A stretch of 6,797 nucleotides of DNA from an uncultured Hungatella sp. (GCA_910586845.1 CAJUJV010000109.1:1-6797), one strand, 5' to 3'. Shown: positions 1 to 5,808, numbered from the stretch's first letter. The notes: generated by a model not told the origin, from the sequence alone. Numbers and translations are program-made.

Positions 1-100
1 TGATTTTCCTCCTACAATTTTGAATGTTGCATAGTGTAGTATGTATTGACACACATACTGACCTGCGTATTATTATAACAATTTTTTATCAATTTGAAAA
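1..100 (-). promoter_or_regulatory. Promoter and ribosome binding site of a minus-strand gene starting just left of the window
   Basis: Read on the minus strand, there is a perfect -10 TATAAT at 77-72 with an upstream TG (TGTTATAAT, extended -10). A weak -35 TTTTCA lies at 100-95, with 17-bp spacing. Transcription should start near 65. A strong Shine-Dalgarno AGGAGG lies at 13-8, followed by 7 nt to the window edge, so the start codon should fall immediately outside position 1. The gene itself is not visible. The plus strand of the same stretch also carries TTGACA (46-51) and TATTAT (68-73), 16 bp apart, so a divergent promoter is possible. Confidence 0.7.
38..59. promoter_or_regulatory. Operator-like inverted repeat downstream of the left-edge promoter
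   Basis: AGTATGT (38-44) and ACATACT (53-59) are perfect 7-bp inverted arms separated by 8 bp, 22 bp in total. On the minus strand the dyad would cover about +6 to +27 relative to the predicted start near 65, a typical position for a repressor site. It also overlaps the plus-strand TTGACA at 46-51. The binding protein cannot be named from the sequence. Confidence 0.5.
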
Positions 101-163
101 GCAAAAATCCCCAAAAAATCGTACTATTTTCGGAACAATATTCAGAGAAGCGGGAAGACCTGC

Positions 164-222
164 AAAAAGCCGGCCGGGAAGCTGCACTCTGCTCACACAG
201 GCTGATTCCCGGCCGGCTTTTT
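164..222 (-). terminator. Strong intrinsic terminator, symmetric and probably bidirectional
   Basis: Perfect 17-bp arms at 164-180 and 206-222 enclose a 25-nt loop. The stem is very GC-rich (GCCGGCCGGGAA) and ends in five A/T pairs, so each strand has a U-tract. It lies 20 nt beyond the stop codon of the minus-strand VanW gene, which it should terminate. It could equally stop any plus-strand transcript arising near position 80. Confidence 0.9.
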
Positions 223-241
223 ATAACTGAATGATAATCCC

Positions 242-2182
242 TTATTCCGGTTTTGGCTCCACGAGCACTCCATCCTGAGGGCCGCCGGGGCCGTTCTGGT
301 CCTGAGCGCCGCCCGGCTGTTCCTGCTGTCCCGGTCCGCCGCCCAGCCCCGGATCCACCGGATCCCGCGGCTGCTCTTCAGTGGTGGTAGTCTCGGCCGG
401 GGTCTGGAATGCAGGCCCCACCTGAGTCTGGGAAGATGTATCGGCCTGAGACGATTCCGCAGGCACGGACTCGGAAGAAGACTCGCTTCCCTCGGTAGTG
501 AGCACTACTCCGGAGGTATTCCTCCTGATCACAGGGGCGTGGCCTTTATAAGTAACCGTATGATCCACTTCCTGGCTGATGATCTCATCGTTCTTTTTTA
601 TGATCAGCCTGGTCTCCCAGCGGCTGCCTGAAGATCCGGCAGACTTCACCACCTCTTCATCCAGCTGCAGAGTCTGATCTTCCTCGTAGGTAGGAGCCGG
701 GGGATCCAGTGTGGCGATCTTTTTCGACTCCAGAGAATAAGTAACCCCCTCCTCAAGAACAGGAATTCCGTAAACGGAAACCGTCACGGTCTGATCCGCA
801 TAAGCGGCCCTGATCCCCACAGGCGTGGACGAGCTGTTGATAAACTTAAAATCCGGCCCTCCCCAGCTTACGGTGGCATCCTGCCCCGGAGTCACATAGG
901 ACGGTTCGAATGTGTGGGAACGGCGGACAGAAATCTTAAGTCCGGCTTTCAGCACCGCGTTGTACAGAGTCGTGCTTACCTGACACACGCCTCCGCCGAT
1001 CTCCTCGACCACCTCCCCGTTATTGTAGGCGGCCGCTCCCTGATAGCCCTTGGCGGCAGTCCTCTCTCCTACCGTTTCGTTGAAGGAGATCTCCTGCCCG
1101 GGCTGTACGATGGTTCCGTTAAGGGCCTGGGCAGCCAGGCGGATATTGGTGTTTCGTTTGCTGTTGGCCGTGGTCTTGGTGGTAAAGGTACCGATGGTCT
1201 TATATTTCTCTTTGGCCGTCGCGACGGTGATCTCCGGCTGGACTTCCGTGCCGGAGGCGGCGATGACGGCATCAAACTTTTTCGCCGTCAGGGCGCTCTG
1301 GATGTCTGCGGCCAGCCTCTCCTGATCGATGGCGAACCCTGTGACCTCTCCTTCGAATATAAAAGAATCCGTGGCCGCATCATACCCCGAGATAGAGCCG
1401 TTCTTCGGCTCTCTGTCCCATCTGGAGGCCGCTGCCGCTGCCTGGACCTTCACTGTCTCCTCCAGTCCGGAGGTATCCAGTGTATAATGTTCCTTGGGCT
1501 CTCCCCTGTAGATCTCGTCCAGAAGGCCGTTGAGCTTCTCTTCCATCAGATTGGCCACCTCATAAGTGTCATCCCCGTAAGTCACCTTCATGGCCCAGGT
1601 GTAATTCTTCAGGATCTCTGTTCTTGCCTGATCTCTGGACATGCCCGTGATCTGGATGCCATCCACGGTCACCTCTTTCTCCAGCTCGGTCTCCGGTTCC
1701 GTGGTGGTCTCCTGGCTGGTATCCTCCGGTGTCATCCCCGTGTTCCTGCTGTGCTGCATGCCATATACCACTGCCGCGATGGCCAGGATCAGCACCACTC
1801 CTGCGATGGCGATAATACGATAATCGGGAGAAGACTTTCTCCGCCTGCGTCCTCCGTGTCTGCTGCCGGGACGCTGTCCGGAATGGCCCGGTCTGGAACC
1901 GGGAGGACGGGAAGAAGCCGATCTTGAGGACGAACCTCTGGAGGCCCCCGTACTCCTGCCGGCGCCTGCCCCTCTGGAAGAACCGCTTCTGGAAGAAGCT
2001 CCCGAGGAGGCTCTGGAGGTACCGGAAGGACTGTGATGAACGCCGGAAGAAGTTCTCTGGCCTGCACCTGACGATCCTGCTGCCCTGGAAGCACCTGTGC
2101 GGCCCGCTGCCGTCTGTCTGGTCCCGTGAGTTGCCTTATCTGAACCTGTTCTATTATAATGAGTTCTGTTGTCTGTATTCAT
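242..2182 (-). CDS. Membrane-anchored VanW family protein with disordered N-terminus
   Basis: The product has 646 residues. Residues 1-119 are a Ser/Gly/Arg/Ala-rich disordered segment ending in a basic GGRRRRK stop-transfer cluster. Residues 122-141 form one membrane helix, so the rest should lie outside the cell. After an acidic linker (about 151-170), residues 170-320 resemble the YoaR-type putative peptidoglycan-binding region. The VanW domain (about 333-465) carries the family signature GGGVCQVSTTLYNA at 396-409, preceded by PGQEISFNETVG. Residues 483-555 look like a G5-type domain, and 563-646 are a Ser/Thr then Gly/Pro/Gln tail. VanW was named from vanB-type vancomycin resistance clusters, but its biochemical function is unknown and no van genes are nearby; a cell-wall role is inferred. 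The start at 2182 was chosen because AGGTGA lies 8 nt upstream (2196-2191). The longer reading from 2290 has no ribosome site and begins upstream of the predicted promoter. A strong terminator follows at 164-222. Confidence 0.9.
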   Translation of the reverse strand: MNTDNRTHYNRTGSDKATHGTRQTAAGRTGASRAAGSSGAGQRTSSGVHHSPSGTSRASSGASSRSGSSRGAGAGRSTGASRGSSSRSASSRPPGSRPGHSGQRPGSRHGGRRRRKSSPDYRIIAIAGVVLILAIAAVVYGMQHSRNTGMTPEDTSQETTTEPETELEKEVTVDGIQITGMSRDQARTEILKNYTWAMKVTYGDDTYEVANLMEEKLNGLLDEIYRGEPKEHYTLDTSGLEETVKVQAAAAASRWDREPKNGSISGYDAATDSFIFEGEVTGFAIDQERLAADIQSALTAKKFDAVIAASGTEVQPEITVATAKEKYKTIGTFTTKTTANSKRNTNIRLAAQALNGTIVQPGQEISFNETVGERTAAKGYQGAAAYNNGEVVEEIGGGVCQVSTTLYNAVLKAGLKISVRRSHTFEPSYVTPGQDATVSWGGPDFKFINSSSTPVGIRAAYADQTVTVSVYGIPVLEEGVTYSLESKKIATLDPPAPTYEEDQTLQLDEEVVKSAGSSGSRWETRLIIKKNDEIISQEVDHTVTYKGHAPVIRRNTSGVVLTTEGSESSSESVPAESSQADTSSQTQVGPAFQTPAETTTTEEQPRDPVDPGLGGGPGQQEQPGGAQDQNGPGGPQDGVLVEPKPE

Positions 2183-2227
2183 TCTCTCTCTCACCTGTTT
2201 CACATGATAATGTAGTTTCCAACAAGT

Positions 2228-2256
2228 AGTATACCATACTTTGTAGAAAATGGAAT
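2228..2256 (-). promoter_or_regulatory. Promoter of the VanW family gene
   Basis: On the minus strand, TATACT (2233-2228) is preceded by TGG, giving an extended -10. A weak -35 ATTCCA lies at 2256-2251, with 17-bp spacing. Transcription should start near 2221, leaving a leader of about 40 nt before the ATG at 2182. The -10 sits inside a small dyad, AGTAT-ACC-ATACT (2228-2240). Confidence 0.55.
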
Positions 2257-2272
2257 CTTTTTTTTCCATTTT
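2247..2272. repeat. 9-bp inverted repeat bridging two divergent -35 elements
   Basis: AAAATGGAA (2247-2255) and TTCCATTTT (2264-2272) are perfect inverted arms around an 8-nt T-rich spacer. The left arm overlaps the -35 of the minus-strand VanW promoter. The right arm overlaps the -35 (2270-2275) of the plus-strand PHP promoter. It could be a shared operator or a curved A/T-tract element. It is not followed by a convincing U-tract on either strand, so I do not call it a terminator. Confidence 0.5.
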
Positions 2273-2298
2273 ACATATTTTCCAAAACATGTTACACT
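2270..2298 (+). promoter_or_regulatory. Promoter of the PHP-domain gene
   Basis: TTTACA (2270-2275) and TACACT (2293-2298) are separated by exactly 17 bp, and a TG at 2290-2291 makes the -10 extended. Transcription should start near 2305, about 30 nt before the start codon. The -10 is covered by the palindrome at 2291-2306. Confidence 0.6.
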
Positions 2299-2306
2299 AG
2301 TGTTAC
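2291..2306. promoter_or_regulatory. Palindromic operator candidate over the PHP gene -10
   Basis: The core ACACTAGTGT (2294-2303) is a perfect 10-bp palindrome. It extends to 16 bp (2291-2306) with a single mismatched pair. It overlaps the -10 and the expected start of transcription, a position at which a bound protein would block the PHP promoter. The regulator is not identifiable here. Confidence 0.5.
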
Positions 2307-2333
2307 CAAAGCATTTCAAAAGGGAGAAATTTT

Positions 2334-3179
2334 ATGAATTATGTTGACCTGCACACCCATTCCACCGCCTCTGACGGCACGTTGTCTCCCGGGGAAGTGG
2401 TCCGTCTGGCAGCTTCTGAGGATTTAAAGGCAGTGGCCCTTACAGACCATGATACCGTAGACGGAATCTCCCGGGCCAGGGCGGCCGCCGCCTCTCTCGA
2501 TATAGAGCTGATTCCCGGCATCGAACTGTCCTGCGTTCTCGACGGGACAGAGATCCATATCCTGGGATTTTTTGCCGATGAGACCTGCCCCGGACTGCTG
2601 GAGGGTCTGGCCGGCTTCCGCAGGATCCGGGATTCCCGCAACGAGGATATGTTGAACCGGTTCCGGAAAGACGGTTTTGACATCACCTGGGAGGACTTAC
2701 AGAACGGCATCCCCGACACGGTCGTCACCAGGGCTCATTTTGCCAGGGTCCTGACGGAAAAAGGGTATGCCTCCTCTCCTGACCGGGCCTTCGAAAAATA
2801 TCTCCAGTACGGAGGCCGCTACTGTATCCGCCAGAAGATCGTGACTCCCGAACAGGTTATGGAGCTTTTGACCTCCTGCCGTATGTGGCCCTGTCTGGCC
2901 CACCCCATGCTGTACCATATGGGATACTCCCGGATCAGAGACTTTGCCTCTCACTTAAAGGATCTGGGGCTTCGGGGGATAGAGGTCTATCACTCTTCCC
3001 ACAACCAGTCTCAGAGCGCCCGGCTTCAGGTCATCACCAGGGAACTGGAACTTCTCCCCTCCGGCGGTTCCGATTTCCACGGCGCCAACAAGCCGGATGT
3101 GGCCATCGGGCGGGGCAGAGGCGGTCTGCGGGTCTCCTGTTCCCTTCTGAAAGATATCAAGGAGGATTACTATGGATGA
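2334..3179 (+). CDS. PHP domain metal-dependent phosphoesterase
   Basis: The product has 281 residues and is probably cytosolic; no signal peptide or membrane segment is seen. It has the metal-binding motifs of the PHP superfamily: HTH at 7-9 with D14, TDHD at 37-40 (D38, H39), E64 in GIELS, H75, H135 in TRAHFA, H190 in AHP, H220 in EVYH, and D247/H249 in GGSDFHG. This layout and length match the stand-alone PHP phosphoesterases of the YciV/RNase AM and nucleoside 3',5'-bisphosphate phosphatase group. Those enzymes remove phosphate from, or trim, small nucleotides and RNA 5' ends; the exact substrate here is unknown. The start is supported by AGGGAG (2321-2326) 7 nt upstream of the ATG. Its last bases overlap the next gene by 8 nt, so translation is probably coupled. 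A palindrome over its -10 suggests transcriptional control. Confidence 0.92.
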   Translation: MNYVDLHTHSTASDGTLSPGEVVRLAASEDLKAVALTDHDTVDGISRARAAAASLDIELIPGIELSCVLDGTEIHILGFFADETCPGLLEGLAGFRRIRDSRNEDMLNRFRKDGFDITWEDLQNGIPDTVVTRAHFARVLTEKGYASSPDRAFEKYLQYGGRYCIRQKIVTPEQVMELLTSCRMWPCLAHPMLYHMGYSRIRDFASHLKDLGLRGIEVYHSSHNQSQSARLQVITRELELLPSGGSDFHGANKPDVAIGRGRGGLRVSCSLLKDIKEDYYG

Positions 3180-3426
3180 GATTTACCGTGCCATCGAAGA
3201 AAAGATCCGTCTGTCCGGCTATGCCGGAGCCGTAGACGGGGAAGAGATCTACAACGATATCTGCGACCAGATCGAAGACAAAGAAGAAGGAGCCTATGTA
3301 CTCATGTCGGGGCGGACAGACGGCTCCTTCTTTGAATACACTGTGGAGGTCTTTGAAGACCAGTTTAATCTGTCCTCCATTGACCTCCACACAGCTGACC
3401 GGGTATTTCATGCCCATTTCGACTGA
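3172..3426 (+). CDS. Small acidic protein of unknown function, coupled to the PHP gene
   Basis: The product has 84 residues with no signal peptide, membrane helix or cysteine motif. Its composition is acidic, with DGEEIYNDICDQIEDKEEG at 22-40, aromatic beta-like segments (YVLM, FFEYTVEVF) and a C-terminus ending FHAHFD. I do not recognise a named domain. It resembles short conserved hypothetical proteins of Lachnospiraceae, which is recollection rather than a search result. It is very likely real: AAGGAGG at 3159-3165 sits 6 nt before its ATG inside the end of the PHP gene, and the two frames overlap by 8 nt. It is therefore co-translated with the PHP enzyme and could act as its partner or regulator, though that is only suggested by position. 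Confidence 0.8.
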   Translation: MDEIYRAIEEKIRLSGYAGAVDGEEIYNDICDQIEDKEEGAYVLMSGRTDGSFFEYTVEVFEDQFNLSSIDLHTADRVFHAHFD

Positions 3427-3444
3427 CTCACGGCTGCCCCGGTC
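3397..3444 (+). terminator. Weak candidate terminator for the PHP transcript
   Basis: GACCGGG (3397-3403) and CCCGGTC (3438-3444) form perfect 7-bp arms around a 34-nt loop, followed by TTCCTTTTC. The left arm lies inside the 84-residue gene and the right arm lies between the two convergent genes. The long loop and broken T-tract make this a poor intrinsic terminator. No better candidate is seen for either converging transcript in the 25-bp gap. Confidence 0.3.
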
Positions 3445-3451
3445 TTCCTTT

Positions 3452-4558
3452 TCATAAAGGCGTCTCCGGGATATGCGGCTCTTTTGTCTGCCCCCCGGTC
3501 CGCCCTGTTGTCTGCTCTGCCTGCAGCCTGCTCAGATACACCTCTGTCAGGCTGTATTTTTTTGTGCCGTCGTATCCCGTCACAGTGGAAGCCATGGCCA
3601 GAGAATTCAGCACCGCCTCCTCCACCGATTCCGCCACTGCCGGAAATACCTGATCCAGCAGTTCCTCTTTTAAAACCTCTATAGAACAGACTGCCGGTTC
3701 CTTTCCTGTCTCCACCCGATTGACCGTAGTAAAGCCGATGACGATATCCCCGCTGCCGTGGCCCAGGAAAGAACCACACCGCGCCAGCCCCACCGGAGCC
3801 CGTCTGCACATCCGCTTCAGCTGACGGTCCGTCACCGGAAGATCCGTGGCCAGAATCATCATCACAGAGCCTCTGTCTGTCACTGCCGGTTCTATACCCG
3901 AGAGTTTACGTCCCACAGGCTCATGGCCGATGACCAGATTCTCCGTGACGCCGAAATTAGACTGCACCAGCGCTCCTATGGTATAATCCTTTCCTCCGAG
4001 AGAGACGATCCTGGAAGCAGAACCGATGCCGCCCTTCAGCCCAAAGCATACCGTCCCCTTTCCGGCTCCCACATCCCCTTCTTCAAACTCCGCTGCCGCA
4101 CTGTCAATGGCCTCCATGACTTCCTTTCTCCCCACTGCCCTGCAGCTGATGTCGTTGAGTATGCTGTCATTACACTCTCCCACCACCGGATTGACAGAAG
4201 TGATGGAAATACCGTCTCTTTCTCCCACTTTCAGCATATAATCCACCAAACTATCGTGTACAATCCCCACATTCAGTGTGTTTGTAAGAGCTATGGGAGT
4301 CTCCAGAGTGCCCAGTTCCTCGATCTGTGTCAGCCCCTGGCTCTTTCCGAATCCGTTCTGGATACACACGGCCGCCGCCAGTTTTCTGGAAAACGGATTG
4401 TCCGGACAGGGCATGATCACCGTGACTCCTGTCTTGTTTCTGTCCGTATCCACCGTACAGTGGCCCACCGTGACTCCTGCCACATCCGTGATCTTGTTGC
4501 GGGGTCCCGGAGTCCCTCTGCCGATGACGATCCCGTAATCTCTCAGTCTTCTGTTCAT
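3452..4558 (-). CDS. P1 family peptidase, S58 (DmpA/BapA-type self-processing aminopeptidase)
   Basis: The product has 368 residues. The N-terminal ITDVAGVTVGHCT (23-35) and VVGECNDSILNDI (125-137) segments, LVQSNFG (198-204), RGSVMMILATDLP (229-241), APVGLARCG (254-262) and HGSGDIVIGFTT (267-278) follow the DmpA family in order. By analogy with DmpA, the chain should cut itself between G230 and S231, exposing S231 as the catalytic nucleophile. N201, S269 and D271 match the other active-site positions (DmpA N218, S288, E290). N130 stands where DmpA has its active-site Tyr146. Family members remove N-terminal L-, D- or beta-amino acids from short peptides, amides or esters; the substrate here is unknown. 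No signal peptide is seen. The start is fixed by AGGAGG (4570-4565) 6 nt upstream and an ATGA overlap with the preceding AI-2E gene. It is the last gene of the operon. Confidence 0.92.
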   Translation of the reverse strand: MNRRLRDYGIVIGRGTPGPRNKITDVAGVTVGHCTVDTDRNKTGVTVIMPCPDNPFSRKLAAAVCIQNGFGKSQGLTQIEELGTLETPIALTNTLNVGIVHDSLVDYMLKVGERDGISITSVNPVVGECNDSILNDISCRAVGRKEVMEAIDSAAAEFEEGDVGAGKGTVCFGLKGGIGSASRIVSLGGKDYTIGALVQSNFGVTENLVIGHEPVGRKLSGIEPAVTDRGSVMMILATDLPVTDRQLKRMCRRAPVGLARCGSFLGHGSGDIVIGFTTVNRVETGKEPAVCSIEVLKEELLDQVFPAVAESVEEAVLNSLAMASTVTGYDGTKKYSLTEVYLSRLQAEQTTGRTGGQTKEPHIPETPL

Positions 4559-5805
4559 CTGTCTCCTCCTGTGCCGCGGGCTTTTCCCTTTTCCTGCTGT
4601 CCACCGTCTCCTGTTTCTCCCGGCTTCCGGCTCCTTCTGCCGCGGCTGCCTGTCTGTGTCCGGTCTCTTCTGTTCCTGCCCGATCTTCCCTGTTTCCGCT
4701 CCAGCCTGACATGGACTTCTTCCTTTATAAGAGCATACAGAACCGAGCACAGGGGGATAAACACCAGCATGCCCAGAACGCCCATGGCGCTGCCTCCCAC
4801 AGTCACTGCAACCAGAACCCAGATAGAAGGAAGGCCTACGGAGCCGCCTACCACATGGGGATAGATCAGATTGCCTTCTACCTGCTGGAGCACCTGAAAG
4901 ACCACCAGGAACACAAGCGCCTGAACAGGGTTCACCATCAGGATCAGGAATGCTCCCACGGCGCAGCCCACAAATGCTCCGAAGATCGGGATCAGGGCCG
5001 TAAATGCGATGAGCACTCCGATAAGAAGAGCATAGGGCAGTTTTATCAACGTCAGGGTGACAAAAAACATGGCTCCCAGGATCACGGCTTCCACACACTG
5101 TCCGGCCAGAAAATTAGAAAAGGTCTTCTCTGTGAGAGCCGCCGTCTTAATGATCCTTTCACACAGCCCGGCAGGCAGAAAGGCTTTAAGAAGCTTTCCT
5201 GCCTGCCGGGCCAGTGCCTCCTTCTGCAAAAGCACATAGACCGCAAACACAAAACCGATACAGAAATTGGCCACACCGCTGATGATGGACACCGCCGCAT
5301 TGAAGGTGGAGGCCACCATGGTACTGGCGCCGCTGGAGAGAAATCCCATAATATTCTTTCCGGTCTCCTCCCAGTCGATCTCAATCTGCTGAATATACAT
5401 CAGGATCCCCGGATTCCGGGCAAACAGTTCCTCCGCCTGTACCTGGATCTTTTCAAAAAATACGGGAATACTCTTCTGCAGGCTCAGGATCGTATTGATC
5501 AGTTCCGGCCCCACCACGAAGATTACCAGAGCCAGCACTCCTGCCACCAGCGTGATGGAGAGGATCAGGCAGAGAGGCCGCCTGAATCGTTTCAGTCTTT
5601 TTAACGGGGTGCGGGTCTCGATGGCGCGCATGGGTACATTGAGGACAAATGCAATGGCTCCGCCCAGAAGAAAGGGGGAGATCATGGAAATACACTCTCC
5701 CAGAACCGCCAGAACTTTCTGGTAATGAACTCCCAGAAACACCACGACCACAGTGAACACGATCAGACTTCTGATCTTTTTCAGATTCTCTCTGTTCAGT
5801 TCCAT
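4555..5805 (-). CDS. AI-2E family transporter (PF01594-type membrane protein)
   Basis: The product has 416 residues. Hydrophobic segments lie near 11-28, 36-56, 78-99, 166-194, 236-256, 257-291, 295-307 and 326-358, with a soluble stretch (about 100-165) between the third and fourth. The late block TALIPIFGAFVG (269-280) and QQVEGNLIYPHVVGGSVGLP (307-326) is the family hallmark. E. coli TqsA (YdgG) affects export of autoinducer-2, but other members have different substrates, so the cargo here is unknown. Residues 366-416 are an unusual Arg/Lys/Gly-rich cytoplasmic tail with little hydrophobic content. AAGGAG (5817-5812) lies 6 nt upstream of the start, inside the end of the preceding gene, whose stop is 3 nt away. 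The stop overlaps the peptidase start (ATGA). The coding sequence contains a strong hairpin at 5166-5211. Confidence 0.92.
   Translation of the reverse strand: MELNRENLKKIRSLIVFTVVVVFLGVHYQKVLAVLGECISMISPFLLGGAIAFVLNVPMRAIETRTPLKRLKRFRRPLCLILSITLVAGVLALVIFVVGPELINTILSLQKSIPVFFEKIQVQAEELFARNPGILMYIQQIEIDWEETGKNIMGFLSSGASTMVASTFNAAVSIISGVANFCIGFVFAVYVLLQKEALARQAGKLLKAFLPAGLCERIIKTAALTEKTFSNFLAGQCVEAVILGAMFFVTLTLIKLPYALLIGVLIAFTALIPIFGAFVGCAVGAFLILMVNPVQALVFLVVFQVLQQVEGNLIYPHVVGGSVGLPSIWVLVAVTVGGSAMGVLGMLVFIPLCSVLYALIKEEVHVRLERKQGRSGRNRRDRTQTGSRGRRSRKPGETGDGGQQEKGKARGTGGDR
4565..4570 (-). promoter_or_regulatory. Ribosome binding site fixing the S58 peptidase start
   Basis: AGGAGG on the minus strand lies 6 nt before the ATG at 4558-4556 and inside the end of the AI-2E gene. 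It decides the start against a much longer open frame that runs up to 5098 within the AI-2E gene and has no family similarity upstream of this ATG. Confidence 0.85.
5166..5211 (-). repeat. Long near-perfect inverted repeat inside the AI-2E coding sequence
   Basis: Arms 5166-5186 and 5191-5211 (21 bp each) enclose a 4-nt loop at 5187-5190. Nineteen of 21 positions pair in DNA. In the minus-strand mRNA one of the two mismatches becomes a G-U pair, leaving a single A-C mismatch. The outer 13 pairs, beginning GCCCGGCAGGCAG, are unbroken. It encodes residues 199-214 (ARQAGKLLKAFLPAGL), just after a membrane segment. No U-tract follows, so it is not a simple terminator. Confidence 0.8.
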
Positions 5806-5808
5806 CCT

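Noticed and set aside
24..230. 68-residue plus-strand open frame near the left edge
   Set aside because: It runs through the promoter, the operator dyad and the terminator stem, and has no ribosome site.
1394..1412. 7-bp hairpin AGAGCCG/CGGCTCT inside the VanW gene
   Set aside because: It is short and coding, with no U-tract, and is within what chance gives in GC-rich DNA of this length.
914..1927. Long plus-strand open frame opposite the VanW gene
   Set aside because: It is antisense to a well-supported domain protein, has no ribosome site, and looks like a by-product of GC-rich coding DNA.
242..2182. Vancomycin resistance cluster suggested by the VanW domain
   Set aside because: No ligase, dehydrogenase, dipeptidase or two-component genes are present. 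VanW-domain proteins are common in Clostridia without resistance.
2183..2290. Longer N-terminus for the VanW protein, starting at 2290
   Set aside because: No ribosome site precedes 2290. The predicted promoter lies downstream of it (start near 2221), and the added residues do not resemble a conserved segment. The ATG at 2182 has AGGTGA 8 nt upstream.
3758..4864. Long plus-strand open frame opposite the peptidase and AI-2E genes
   Set aside because: It is antisense to two recognised genes, has a His/Arg/Ser-rich translation with no domain, and has no supported start.
4559..5098. N-terminal extension of the S58 peptidase into the AI-2E gene, as if a fusion
   Set aside because: The frame is open only as a shadow of the AI-2E reading frame. 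The family similarity begins at the ATG at 4558, which has its own AGGAGG and an ATGA overlap.
4711..5604. Plus-strand open frame opposite the AI-2E gene
   Set aside because: The translation is His/Gln/Asp-rich because it mirrors hydrophobic codons of the transporter. No start signal is seen.
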